From assembly GCF_900142215.1 (NCBI RefSeq), contig NZ_FRAC01000020.1, positions 72,579 through 136,578 of the forward strand: DNA of 64,000 nt. Reading direction: 5' to 3'. The stretch comes from Anaerocolumna jejuensis DSM 15929 (GTDB lineage: Bacteria; Bacillota; Clostridia; Lachnospirales; Lachnospiraceae). Shown piece by piece: positions 17,836-26,619 of this stretch (the stretch's first letter is position 1; every line of letters begins with the position of its first letter). A program made the translations under genes and the position numbers. Under the pieces are notes generated by a model that saw only the letters and a list, made by a program, of their open reading frames with translations, was not told the DNA's origin and searched no databases.

Positions 17836-18143
17836 AGCATACAAGTAGCTAACATAGGGGAGGCCTGCGTCAGTGGGTTTCCCCTTGGGGGCTTTGCCAC
17901 CAACAATCGACTCCGGTATATACCGGAGCATTGCTTGCCTATTAGTAAATTCCCAAGAACAGTAAGTTTTTAGAATTAATAGTCTCCATTGACCTTTTAG
18001 GTAAAATACAATAACATTGACCTAACTGGTAAATCCTGAGTGACTTTTTCAAAGGGAGCTTGAATATGTGTACAAAATTGCTAGAGCTTGAAAATAGACC
18101 CGATACAATGTTCGGCATTGTCCACCGGATTGAAGTAAAAATT
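17836..18143. other. Intergenic stretch with an 18-bp perfect palindrome
   Basis: No gene that I can support. It holds a perfect 18-bp palindrome at 17911-17928 (CTCCGGTATATACCGGAG) and a short CCCCTTGGGG at 17881-17890. The ~100 bp around 17850-17940 are more GC-rich than the flanks and may be a remnant of inserted DNA. Confidence 0.5.
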
Positions 18144-18197
18144 TTAAGGTAATGTTAAGGTTAACCGTGTTTAACTGAAAGGTTAGGCAACTATAAT
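18144..18197 (+). promoter_or_regulatory. Probable autoregulated promoter of the two-component/ABC operon
   Basis: Two TTAAGGT direct repeats (18144-18150 and 18155-18161) are spaced 11 bp, one helical turn, as OmpR-family regulators like. They lie just upstream of a weak TTTAAC (18170-18175) and a TATAAT (18192-18197), about 45 nt before the response-regulator start. Binding by the encoded regulator is inferred. Confidence 0.55.
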
Positions 18198-18242
18198 GAA
18201 CTTATGGCTCGAAGGTATGACGAGTAAGAGAGAGGTGGAACC

Positions 18243-18929
18243 ATGAAAAAAACGATTCTGATTGTAGATGACGAGAAGGAAATTCGTGAGCTTTTACGGT
18301 TATATATAGAAAAGGACAGCTATGCCGTGATACAGGCTGAAAATGGATTGGAGGCGCTTAAACAGGCCGCGTCCGCACGGATTGACTTGGCTGTCATTGA
18401 CATCATGATGCCGGAGCTTGACGGCTATCAGCTTATTAAAGGTTTGAGAGAACACAGCAATCTTCCCATTATTGTCGTGAGTGCTAAAACTGAAAATCAT
18501 GAGAAAATATTGGGACTTGACCTTGGTGCGGACGATTATGTGACAAAGCCTTTTGACCCTTTGGAGGTCACTGCTCGAATCAAAGCCCAATTACGTCGCT
18601 ATGACGGGAGTGCGGAGGATTTCAAAGCAGCGTTACTGACGGCAGGCGAACTGTGTATGGATGTTTCCGCTTGCACTCTTCGCTTTGGCAGAGGGACAAT
18701 CCCTCTTACCGCTACGGAATTTAACATGATGAAGCTATTTATGCAAAGTCCCGGACGTGTATACACCAAACAGCAGATTTATGAGGCTGCATGGCAGGAG
18801 GCAGCCATCGTGGACGATAACACGGTGATGGTCGCCATCAGCAAGCTGCGCGGCAAGCTTCCCGAAGACGGCGCGGTATCCATCGGAACCGTCCGGGGCT
18901 TAGGGTATCGTCTGGAGGTGCGTGCATGA
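18243..18929 (+). CDS. OmpR-family response regulator
   Basis: A 228-residue regulator with a receiver domain (about 1-120) and a C-terminal winged-helix DNA-binding domain (about 130-226). The acidic pocket is DDE at residues 9-11, the phosphorylation site is D53 (VIDIMMPELDG), and the switch lysine is in VTKPFDP. The output domain ends GTVRGLGYRLEV, typical of VanR-like regulators. AGAGAGGTGG precedes the ATG. Its stop overlaps the next ATG (ATGA), so kinase and regulator are coupled. It likely controls the downstream ABC exporter and its own operon. The coding sequence is GC-richer than neighbouring genes. Confidence 0.93.
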   Translation: MKKTILIVDDEKEIRELLRLYIEKDSYAVIQAENGLEALKQAASARIDLAVIDIMMPELDGYQLIKGLREHSNLPIIVVSAKTENHEKILGLDLGADDYVTKPFDPLEVTARIKAQLRRYDGSAEDFKAALLTAGELCMDVSACTLRFGRGTIPLTATEFNMMKLFMQSPGRVYTKQQIYEAAWQEAAIVDDNTVMVAISKLRGKLPEDGAVSIGTVRGLGYRLEVRA

Positions 18930-20044
18930 AGAACAGGCGCAGCTTCAAAAGAGTCATCATGGGCAGTTTTATAGGCTATACCTTCGGAATTGCGCTGACC
19001 CTTCTGGTTTTGGAGCTTTTATTCAGTCTGCTTACATGGAACATCGGACTGGATTTCTCGGAGCTGGTATCGTCCCCTTTGACCGAGGGGACGGAAAGTC
19101 TGCAAATCGCGCTTTCAGCTTTCTGGATACTGGTTACAATCGCAGTCTATTTTATATGGATTGTCCTTTTTGGACGCAGGATCAGCAGGAAAATCATGGT
19201 GCCCATACAAAAAATGAAGGATGGCTTCAAGGCGGTGACGGCCGGTCATTTGGACACGACGCTGGACTTTGAAGCAGAATCAGAATTTGGGGAAATGCGG
19301 GATGCCTTCAATTTTATGGCGCGAAAACTAAAAGACTCGGAAGAAAAGCGAATGGCTATGGAAAATGAGAGAATGCAGCTCTTCTCCCACATTGCTCATG
19401 ACCTGAAAACCCCTATGACAACAATTTCCGGATACGCCGGGGCTTTAGCGAACGGTATGGTGGAGGATCCGGACAAACAGCGGGAATATCATCTGGCGAT
19501 AAAAGCGAAATCCACGCAGATGAACCAATTGATTAATCAGCTGCTTTCTTATTCCAAGCTGGGTACACCGCAATACCAGATGAAATTTACAAGGGTTGAC
19601 CTTGTAGAGCTGCTTCGCGCAGCTTGCGCCGCTTTGTTTGGTGAAATCGAAAGCAGACAGATGAAATTGGAGCTGTGCCTGCCGGATAAACCTATATTTC
19701 ACATGGCGGACTCCTTGGAAACCGACCGTGCCATTGTCAACCTGCTGACCAACGCAATCCGTCATAACTCGGCGGGCAGCTTGTTGTCCGTGGGGCTGAC
19801 GGAGGACCCCAGCCGTATTGAGATACAAATTGCCGATAACGGAGCGGCTATCCCGGAGACCATCGCCGGGAATCTGTTCGAGCCTTTTGTTTCCGGCAGT
19901 GATGCGAGAAGCACCGGCAGCGGAACAGGCCTCGGGCTTGCCATTGTAAAAAAGGTGATGGAACAGCATTATGGTGAGGTTCTCGTATTGGACGCACCCT
20001 CTCCTTATACAAAGATGTTTGTCCTGCGTTTTCCAAAGGGTTAA
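18926..20044 (+). CDS. Sensor histidine kinase
   Basis: A 372-residue membrane kinase. Two transmembrane segments (about residues 12-35 and 60-85) enclose a short external loop; a HAMP-like linker follows. The HisKA motif HIAHDLKTPMTT has the phospho-acceptor H158. The catalytic domain shows the N-box (LLTNAIRHNS), then DNGAAIP and GTGLGLAIVKKV. The external loop is only about 25 residues, so it may sense a signal within the membrane or through the exporter, as in antibiotic-sensing systems. It overlaps the response regulator by 4 nt. GC-rich like its partners. Confidence 0.92.
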   Translation: MKNRRSFKRVIMGSFIGYTFGIALTLLVLELLFSLLTWNIGLDFSELVSSPLTEGTESLQIALSAFWILVTIAVYFIWIVLFGRRISRKIMVPIQKMKDGFKAVTAGHLDTTLDFEAESEFGEMRDAFNFMARKLKDSEEKRMAMENERMQLFSHIAHDLKTPMTTISGYAGALANGMVEDPDKQREYHLAIKAKSTQMNQLINQLLSYSKLGTPQYQMKFTRVDLVELLRAACAALFGEIESRQMKLELCLPDKPIFHMADSLETDRAIVNLLTNAIRHNSAGSLLSVGLTEDPSRIEIQIADNGAAIPETIAGNLFEPFVSGSDARSTGSGTGLGLAIVKKVMEQHYGEVLVLDAPSPYTKMFVLRFPKG

Positions 20045-20069
20045 GAACACAGAAAGACAGAAGGTTGAT

Positions 20070-22400
20070 ATGTATCAAAAAATAATCAAAAACGATATAC
20101 GAAAAAGTAAACTGATTACAGCCACGATTATGGCGTTTATCCTCGTTGCCGCCATGCTGACCGCTTTGGCCGCATCGCTGACAGTAAACCTGTTTGGTGC
20201 TATTGACAACATGCTTCTTTCGGCAAAGTCGTTTCATTATATGCAGATGCACACAGGCGACGTAGATATGGAACAGCTGAAAAGCTTCGCGGACGCTAAT
20301 GATAACGTAGAGAATTATCAGGTACTTAAATTCCTCAACATCGAGGGTGCGGACATTGTCATTGGGGACAATTCTCTTGCCGGAAGCATACAGGACAACG
20401 GCCTTTCTGTACAGGGCGAAAAATTTGACTTCTTACTTAACTTAAATGGCGAAGTCATCCATCCGGCCGACGGCGAAATCTATGTCCCCATCTATTATAT
20501 GCAGAAAGGAAACGTGGCACTTGGCGATACGGTGACAATCCACGGCATTTCCTTTACCGTCGCGGGGTTTTTACGGGATTCTGCCATGAATGCGGGGTTG
20601 GTAAGCTCCAAGCGGTTTCTCGTGAACCAAGTAGATTTTGAAAGAGTCCGTGAATTTGGACAGTTGGAATACCTGATTGAGTTCCGGCTGGAAAAGCACA
20701 TTTCCTTCCCGGCTTTTGAGGCCGCCTATCTTGATGCAGGGCTTCCTGCAAACGGCCCGCCTGCAATCACCTACAATCAAGTAAAAATGATAAATGGCAT
20801 TACGGACGGCATCATGATCGCCGTGCTGGTGTTAATAGGCATCCTTGTTATCCTTGTGGCATTTTTGTGCATTCGTTTTACACTGTTGGCTAAAATTGAA
20901 GAGGATTATAAGGAAATCGGCGTACTGAAGGCTGTTGGGATGCGGGTATCGCACATTAAAAAACTCTACCTTGCGAAATATGGCGCCATTGCAGGGGCGG
21001 CCTGTATGCTGGGCTTTCTGGCTTCCCTGCCGCTTCAAGCGCCTTTCATGCAAAACATCCGCCTGTACATGGGCGAAAGCGGAAACCCGTTACCCGGCTT
21101 ACTCTGGGGTCTTTTAGGAACGGTGGTAATCTGCGGGGCTGTCATGCTGTATGTGAATGGCATGTTGGGGCGCTTCCGTAAAATATCCGCGGTGCAGGCA
21201 GTGAGGTTCGGCGCACCGCAGGAAAAATCGATATCGGCCAGAGGCTTCCGGCTGAGTCACAACAAGCTTTTTTCCCGGAATGTCTTTCTTGGAATCAAGG
21301 ATGTTCTTTCCCGAAAAAAGCTGTATGTCACAATGCTGATGGTGCTGGTCATTTCCTCCTTCCTTATGATTGTGCCGCAAAATATCGTCAGCACCATCAC
21401 TGCCAAAAGCTTCATCACCTATATGGGAATGGGCATTTGCGACGCTCATATTGGGGTGATGCGGACTCAGACGGAGGCCGTTGCGGGGAAGTCGGCGGAG
21501 ATTGCTGGTGTGCTGGCGGCGGACAAAAATGTTGACAAGTATGCTTTGTTCACCAGCCGGATGCTAGACCGGAAAGCGGACAACGGCACAATGGAGAAGC
21601 TGCAGGTGGCATTTGGTGACTATTCCGTCTTTCCTATCACCTACGCTAAAGGCCGTGCGCCGCAATCGGAATCAGAGCTTGCCCTCTCCGTCCTCAATGC
21701 CGAAGACCTTAAAAAAAAGGTTGGAGATGATATCATTTTAGTTGTTGACGGCACGGAAAAGCGCCTGACGGTCTGCGGAATTTATTCGGATGTCACCAAC
21801 GGAGGCCGAACAGCGCAAGCTGTTTTTGACACAAATAGCGGGAAGGTTTTGAGCACCGGCATTGCAGTCACATTTCGTGACCGCCAGAGTGTAGAAACGG
21901 CAATTTCACAGTACAGAGAAGAATTCTCCTTTGCCAAGGTTACCAGCATTAATGAAAGCATTGAGCAAATGTTCGGCTCAATACGGGATGCAATTCAAAT
22001 GGCTTCCGTTGCTGCTATCGGGGCAACTGCCTTACTTATATTACTGGTTACGGTGCTGTTTATGAAAATGCTGGTGGCGAAAGACCGTTATTCGATCGCC
22101 ATACTGAAATCAATGGGCTTCACCAGTGCGGATATTCGCAGACAGTATTTTACTCGCTCTATTACCGTGCTGGCATTGGGCATAATGATCGGCACGATTC
22201 TGGCAAACACTCTGGGAGAGCTTGTCGGTGTGGCAATCGTTTCTTCCTTTGGCGCAGCAGCCTTTCATTTTGTAGTAAACCCGTGGTTTGCCTATCTTGT
22301 TTCGCCGCTGCTGATTGCGGGCTGTGCCATTGCTGCTACCATACTGGGCATTTCCGGCATCCAGACATTAAAAATTTCTGAACATATTAAGGAGGCTTAA
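20070..22400 (+). CDS. FtsX/MacB-type ABC transporter permease
   Basis: A 776-residue permease. One N-terminal membrane segment anchors a large external domain (about 40-235). A first three-helix FtsX core follows (about 250-390), containing the coupling motif KEIGVLKAVGM. Then come another anchor helix and external domain, and a second FtsX core (about 650-775) with YSIAILKSMGF. This double arrangement is typical of single-chain exporters that remove or resist peptide antibiotics, although the substrate is not visible. The start at 20070 has AAGG upstream; the open frame extends further into the kinase gene, but those residues are a shadow. It lies 25 nt after the kinase and 4 nt before the ATPase. 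Confidence 0.88.
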   Translation: MYQKIIKNDIRKSKLITATIMAFILVAAMLTALAASLTVNLFGAIDNMLLSAKSFHYMQMHTGDVDMEQLKSFADANDNVENYQVLKFLNIEGADIVIGDNSLAGSIQDNGLSVQGEKFDFLLNLNGEVIHPADGEIYVPIYYMQKGNVALGDTVTIHGISFTVAGFLRDSAMNAGLVSSKRFLVNQVDFERVREFGQLEYLIEFRLEKHISFPAFEAAYLDAGLPANGPPAITYNQVKMINGITDGIMIAVLVLIGILVILVAFLCIRFTLLAKIEEDYKEIGVLKAVGMRVSHIKKLYLAKYGAIAGAACMLGFLASLPLQAPFMQNIRLYMGESGNPLPGLLWGLLGTVVICGAVMLYVNGMLGRFRKISAVQAVRFGAPQEKSISARGFRLSHNKLFSRNVFLGIKDVLSRKKLYVTMLMVLVISSFLMIVPQNIVSTITAKSFITYMGMGICDAHIGVMRTQTEAVAGKSAEIAGVLAADKNVDKYALFTSRMLDRKADNGTMEKLQVAFGDYSVFPITYAKGRAPQSESELALSVLNAEDLKKKVGDDIILVVDGTEKRLTVCGIYSDVTNGGRTAQAVFDTNSGKVLSTGIAVTFRDRQSVETAISQYREEFSFAKVTSINESIEQMFGSIRDAIQMASVAAIGATALLILLVTVLFMKMLVAKDRYSIAILKSMGFTSADIRRQYFTRSITVLALGIMIGTILANTLGELVGVAIVSSFGAAAFHFVVNPWFAYLVSPLLIAGCAIAATILGISGIQTLKISEHIKEA

Positions 22401-22404
22401 CATT

Positions 22405-23163
22405 ATGAATTGTATCATTGCAGGTCAAAATATTGTGAAAATCTTTGGCAAAGATAATGAGCAGGCCAAGGCATTGAACGGAGTAAATGTGGAAATCAAA
22501 AAAGGAGAGTTTGTTGCCGTAATGGGGCCATCCGGTTCTGGGAAATCCACACTGCTTTTTGCGCTCAGCGGCATGGACGAGATTACAAGCGGGTCAGTGA
22601 AATTTGGCGATACTGAATTATCGAAACTCCACGAAAACACGCTTGCAGATATTCGCCGGACAAAAATGGGTTTTGTATTTCAACAGCCCACTATGCTGAA
22701 AAACTTAAATATTTTGGATAATATCATCCTTCCCGCCATGCATGAGGGAAAAAAGAATACAGCGAAACTCACGCAAAAAGCCAAGGCCCTGATGAAGAAA
22801 ACGGGGATTGCCGGGCTTGAAAACAGGGATACCACTGAGGTTTCGGGTGGCCAGCTCCAGAGAGCCGGTATCTGCCGTGCCCTGATGAATGCGCCGGAGA
22901 TTCTCTTTGCCGACGAGCCTACCGGCGCGCTCAACTCAAAATCGGCGGAGGAAATCATGGAGCTGCTGGTGGAGATCAACAAGGAGGGTACAGCCATATT
23001 GCTTGTGACACATGACGCAAAAGTCGCGGCCAGAGCTGACAGAGTCCTGTTTACGAAGGACGGGAACATCGTTTCCGAATTGCCGCTGCAAAAGTTCAGC
23101 GGCAGAGGTATGGAGACAAGAGGGGAAAAGATACTTGCTGAGATGGCGGCCATGGGTATTTAG
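22405..23163 (+). CDS. ABC transporter ATP-binding protein (MacB/LolD type)
   Basis: A 252-residue ATPase with Walker A GPSGSGKST, Q-loop FVFQQPTML, signature VSGGQLQRAGICRAL, Walker B ILFADEPTGAL and H-loop LLVTHD. The conserved DEPTGAL form is typical of exporters working with FtsX-like permeases. AAGGAGG precedes the ATG, 4 nt after the permease stop. With the permease it forms a complete exporter, probably for an antimicrobial peptide, switched on by the two-component system upstream. Confidence 0.94.
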   Translation: MNCIIAGQNIVKIFGKDNEQAKALNGVNVEIKKGEFVAVMGPSGSGKSTLLFALSGMDEITSGSVKFGDTELSKLHENTLADIRRTKMGFVFQQPTMLKNLNILDNIILPAMHEGKKNTAKLTQKAKALMKKTGIAGLENRDTTEVSGGQLQRAGICRALMNAPEILFADEPTGALNSKSAEEIMELLVEINKEGTAILLVTHDAKVAARADRVLFTKDGNIVSELPLQKFSGRGMETRGEKILAEMAAMGI

Positions 23164-23186
23164 CTGCAATTAAAAAGCCCAAATAG

Positions 23187-23339
23187 ATCTATCCAATTAC
23201 TCTTCTAAAACATATTGTAATTGTAACTATATTTGAGTACTTAGGTGATGATAAAAAGGTACTAACAAATGCGTATAAGCTTTTCAATGGTGATATAATT
23301 AAAGTGTCTATAGAAAATGAAAAATTTTTTGGAAGATAA
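23187..23339 (+). pseudogene. Possible 3' remnant of a gene of unknown function
   Basis: An open frame of 50 codons without its own start ends at TAA 23337-23339. The residues look protein-like (EYLGDDKKVLTNAYKLF near the middle) and are AT-rich like the host genome, unlike the exporter genes just before. It could be the tail of a native gene cut when the exporter block arrived, or chance. Confidence 0.35.
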
Positions 23340-23376
23340 AAATTATGAGAATATAGCGAAATACGTTATCGTTCCA

Positions 23377-23493
23377 AAGATTAATACGAGCGTAATCCTA
23401 AGAAAATCAAGGCTTTTCAGGGATTGCGCTTTTTTGTATTTTGGATTAGACAATGAGAGATAGCATAAGATTACATGAAATAACATGAATGGC
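23377..23493 (+). repeat. Dispersed repeat, copy B, with terminator hairpin
   Basis: Counterpart of 17721-17835. The hairpin AGCGTAATCC (23389-23398) with GGATTGCGCT (23421-23430) keeps pairing through a G-U, with an inner GAAAA/TTTTC stem and a T-run to about 23435. It can terminate transcription from the exporter operon. The rest of the gap up to 23655 is AT-rich with no gene seen. Confidence 0.82.
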
Positions 23494-23655
23494 TTTGAAA
23501 CAAGGTAATAAATATGATTTAGAAAATTAGTGGTAACTATGATATAATGTATGATAATAAATATCGACTAATAATTTTCACAATCGTTATCTATTACGAA
23601 TTAACTATTTTCAGATAAATCGCTTATTACCATCTGGAACTGAGAGGTGTTATTA

Positions 23656-24174
23656 TTGAAATTCGAACTTAATAAAAATTTTGCACATAAGCTAGGACTA
23701 ATGTTAGAATCAAGGTTGATTTGGTATAAACATTATGATTTATGGTGCGAAGAAATAATTGACCAGTATAATGAACCACCATTTTGGATAATTGAACTCG
23801 CTGCCACTAAGTATATTCCTAATGCTGTTCGTATTGTAAATTATTATGTATACTCTGAGCCTTTTGAAAAGTTTGACACAAATAATGATTTATATGTAGC
23901 ATGTTTATTTATAAGATACGAGAGAAATGAAATTTCATGGGCAACATTTTTAGGAAATGCAGGTAAATATACGGATGGTAATGACGCAAAAGTAGATTGC
24001 AGTTACTTTTACACTATGTTGAATGATTATGAAGATACAGAATTTTCATTAAAGTTGGAGAAAGTACAAAATAAGAAAGTATATAATGAATTTTATCCTG
24101 AAATCAAAGAAATGCAACAATATTATAATCCATTTATTTCTTATTTTAAAGATTATATAAAAAACAATAGATGA
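23656..24174 (+). CDS. Hypothetical protein
   Basis: A 172-residue soluble, acidic protein that I do not recognise. It is rich in Tyr, Asn and aromatic residues (PPFWIIELAATKYIPNAVRI; YYVYSEPFEKFDTNNDLY). No signal peptide, membrane segment or known motif is visible. The size, composition and isolated position in accessory DNA are like those of immunity proteins of polymorphic toxins, but that is only a resemblance. I prefer TTG 23656 as start because AGAGG lies 8 nt upstream; GTG 23647 is the alternative. Codon use is AT-rich like the host. A short GC-rich stretch (about 24200-24275) separates it from the next gene. Confidence 0.6.
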   Translation: MKFELNKNFAHKLGLMLESRLIWYKHYDLWCEEIIDQYNEPPFWIIELAATKYIPNAVRIVNYYVYSEPFEKFDTNNDLYVACLFIRYERNEISWATFLGNAGKYTDGNDAKVDCSYFYTMLNDYEDTEFSLKLEKVQNKKVYNEFYPEIKEMQQYYNPFISYFKDYIKNNR

Positions 24175-24297
24175 GAAATAATATTGGCGGAATCGTAAGG
24201 TTATGTATCATAAGGGGTGGAGGTCTGGAAAGCTGGGTATCCCGGCGCTGCCTCAGGCCTATAAATCCCGAAAAAAAGACACTATGGGAGAAATTAA

Positions 24298-24948
24298 ATG
24301 GGAGTGAAGAGATTATTAATTTTATCTTTAGCTATTTTATTGTTATGTGGGTGCAGTAAAAAAGAAATTAGTACAAATCAAAAAGAAGTCACCAAAGATT
24401 TTACTTTTAGAAATGATATTTTATTTGATACCCATACAAACGATTATATATACATTAAGGGAAAAGACATTACCCTGGATGGGAGTAATGCTTATATGGA
24501 AGCCGATATTAATAAGGATGAAATAAATGAAAAGTTTACTATAAGGCTTGGGAATCCAAAGGGCACGGAAATAATGTATTATAATGAGAAGACATGCGTT
24601 AATCTGCTTGATTTAATTGTAAATGACCCATTAAAAAATAGCAGTGCATTTGATGATAGGGAAGAACCTAATGAGGATTATTATTTTCAATTAAGTTGTT
24701 ATGATTTAGATCATGATGGCGTAAAAGAAATTATTCTTTCTCTTGGGGATATGAGTGCGGATGAAACAAGCTTAATTTATCGTGTATCTGACTTTGATGA
24801 TATCCCTGTCATTTATGTTGGTGCAGCGTACGGACTGAAAAACATGTATATTTCTCCCGAAAATCATATATATGCGCCTTATGGTACTGCGGGATTACTT
24901 AATGATTATATTTATAAAGATGATAAATTATATGAGGCAGTTGATTAG
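24298..24948 (+). CDS. Putative lipoprotein with FG-GAP/VCBS-like segments
   Basis: A 216-residue exported protein. The N-terminus (VKRLLILSLAILLLCGCSKK) is a lipoprotein signal with the lipidated Cys in LLCGC. Two Asp/Asn-rich calcium-loop-like segments, ADINKDEINEKF and YDLDHDGVKEIILSLGD, resemble FG-GAP/VCBS repeats. The role is unknown; such proteins are surface-exposed and membrane-anchored. GGAG lies 7 nt before the ATG. It is followed by a hairpin shared with the convergent gene. Confidence 0.75.
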   Translation: MGVKRLLILSLAILLLCGCSKKEISTNQKEVTKDFTFRNDILFDTHTNDYIYIKGKDITLDGSNAYMEADINKDEINEKFTIRLGNPKGTEIMYYNEKTCVNLLDLIVNDPLKNSSAFDDREEPNEDYYFQLSCYDLDHDGVKEIILSLGDMSADETSLIYRVSDFDDIPVIYVGAAYGLKNMYISPENHIYAPYGTAGLLNDYIYKDDKLYEAVD

Positions 24949-24964
24949 TTATTTAGAGAGCAGC

Positions 24965-24993
24965 ATTAAAAACCCGGAGGTTATTCCTCCGGG
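24965..24993 (-). terminator. Terminator of the dinB operon (possibly bidirectional)
   Basis: CCCGGAGG (24973-24980) pairs with CCTCCGGG (24986-24993). On the minus strand a TTTTTA run follows; on the plus strand the tail is less T-rich. Confidence 0.75.
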
Positions 24994-24999
24994 ATAATA

Positions 25000-25314
25000 T
25001 TATAAAAAAGTCATTATCCATTTACATTCGTCTTGGAAAAATATGAGCTTAACCTCATGCTGGATATTGTTTATAACAATATTGCAGAGATATTCTAATG
25101 AAGGAATTCCTGAGTATTTCTTTTGTTCCATATACTTCACGAAAATTTCTTTAACAGTCTGGATTTCATCATTGTCATCCTTAAATTTTATCATGTAAGG
25201 TGTTGGCTTTCCTTGACTTGTAAACCAACAGGCGCAGGCAATTTCTTTTTGTATTCCACGGATTTTCCCAGCTTCGGTGCCTTGCGTATTAATACCAATT
25301 CCAAATGCAGACAT
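25000..25314 (-). CDS. Small hypothetical protein downstream of dinB
   Basis: A 104-residue protein that I do not recognise. It starts SAFGIGINTQGTEAGKIRGI and has no signal peptide or membrane helix. AAAGGA lies 8 nt before the ATG. It begins 13 nt after the dinB stop, so it is cotranscribed and shares the SOS promoter. By position it is comparable to the small YolD-type genes that accompany Y-family polymerases in Bacillus, but I see no sequence resemblance. Confidence 0.65.
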   Translation of the reverse strand: MSAFGIGINTQGTEAGKIRGIQKEIACACWFTSQGKPTPYMIKFKDDNDEIQTVKEIFVKYMEQKKYSGIPSLEYLCNIVINNIQHEVKLIFFQDECKWIMTFL

Positions 25315-25327
25315 AAAGACATTCCTT

Positions 25328-26596
25328 TCATGAGTTTTCTATTTTAAGCTTTGAATAATCTACGGTTCTTTTTTCTCGGGAAATCCCGCCGGACATATGG
25401 TCAATTGGACCTCCCAGGAATACCGCACGTTTTATGGAATCTATTCCGTATTTTCCGCGTATGGCATCCACCATTAAATCAGCATATTCTAATTTCTCAT
25501 AATCTTCCGTATCAAACATGTTAATCTGTCTGGTAAAATCATAATCCGTTAACCGGCTGGTGTGTATACCAAGATGTCTAATAGGTACTCCGTTCCAGGC
25601 TTCATTGAAAAGCTTGCATGCTATTTTGTGAATTTCTTTCGTTATATTAGTAGCACTCATCAAGACCATTTGATGGGACATGTAATTAAATACATAATCC
25701 TTTATTCCGATGGAAATAACCTCTGCTTTAACATTGGCTTTCCGCAATCTGGCCGTTACTGTTTCAGCAAGAGCTAAAAGGACAATATATGCATCTTTTT
25801 TATCTGTAACATCGTACGGGATGGTAGTGCTGTTTCCATAGCCCTTTTGTGGGGGAGCTTCAGATGCGACGGAAGAAAAGTCGTATCCATTAGCAAAGCC
25901 CCATACAACCTCTCCATGCTTTTTCATGTGAGCCCTTAATATATCAGGGTCTGTGTTTGCCAATTCCCCGATGGTATGGATTCCCAGGGAAAAAAGCTTT
26001 TTGGCAGTGGCACGGCCTACAAAAAATAATTCACTGACAGGCAGAGGCCACATTTTATCTTTTATTTCATGGGGATATAATGTATGCACCAGATCGGGTT
26101 TTTTGAAGTCTCCGGCCATTTTTGCGAGGAGTTTATTAGATGAAACTCCAATGTTTACGGTGAATCCAAGCTCGCGATGTATCCTGTCTTTTATCATATT
26201 AGCTACTGTAACAGGTTCACCCCATAGACATTTCGTCCCAGTCATATCCATAAAGGCTTCATCGATGGAATATTGTTCTACATCAGGGGTATATTCTCTC
26301 AGTATTTTCATAAAAGCAGCGGAAGAGCGCTCATAAAGTCCATAATTTGGAGGCACCAGGATTAGCTCCGGACATTTCTGCTTTGCTTCCAATATGCTTT
26401 CACCAGTGTGTATGCCAAATTTTTTGGCTGGTATTGATTTTGCGAGAATAATCCCATGCCGCATGGCTTCATCCCCTCCGACAGCAGAAATTTGGTCACG
26501 TAAATCTACGGTACCTCCTAGATGTTTAATCCGATATACTGCCTCCCAACTTAGAAATGCAGAATTGACATCAATATGAAATATTGTTTTCTCCAT
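25328..26596 (-). CDS. dinB: DNA polymerase IV (Y-family, translesion)
   Basis: A 422-residue Y-family polymerase for error-prone synthesis past DNA damage. The catalytic acidic residues sit in FHIDVNSAF at the N-terminus and in SIDEAFMDMTG near residue 105. Also seen are VNIGVSSNKLLAKMA and the helix-hairpin-helix thumb region FVGRATAKKLFSLGIHTIGELA; the C-terminal little-finger domain covers roughly 240-350. This longer variant resembles the Firmicute YqjW/UvrX branch more than E. coli DinB. Two LexA boxes lie upstream, so damage induction is expected. No beta-clamp motif was assigned. Confidence 0.93.
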   Translation of the reverse strand: MEKTIFHIDVNSAFLSWEAVYRIKHLGGTVDLRDQISAVGGDEAMRHGIILAKSIPAKKFGIHTGESILEAKQKCPELILVPPNYGLYERSSAAFMKILREYTPDVEQYSIDEAFMDMTGTKCLWGEPVTVANMIKDRIHRELGFTVNIGVSSNKLLAKMAGDFKKPDLVHTLYPHEIKDKMWPLPVSELFFVGRATAKKLFSLGIHTIGELANTDPDILRAHMKKHGEVVWGFANGYDFSSVASEAPPQKGYGNSTTIPYDVTDKKDAYIVLLALAETVTARLRKANVKAEVISIGIKDYVFNYMSHQMVLMSATNITKEIHKIACKLFNEAWNGVPIRHLGIHTSRLTDYDFTRQINMFDTEDYEKLEYADLMVDAIRGKYGIDSIKRAVFLGGPIDHMSGGISREKRTVDYSKLKIENS

Positions 26597-26619
26597 TTTA
26601 CTACCTCACACAAACAATG

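Noticed and set aside
17641..17931. Minus-strand frame antisense to the efp end and terminator
   Set aside because: It crosses the efp terminator and has no recognisable domain or start signal.
19445..20252. Overlapping minus-strand frames across the kinase and permease genes
   Set aside because: They are shadows arising in GC-richer coding DNA; the plus-strand genes have all expected motifs.
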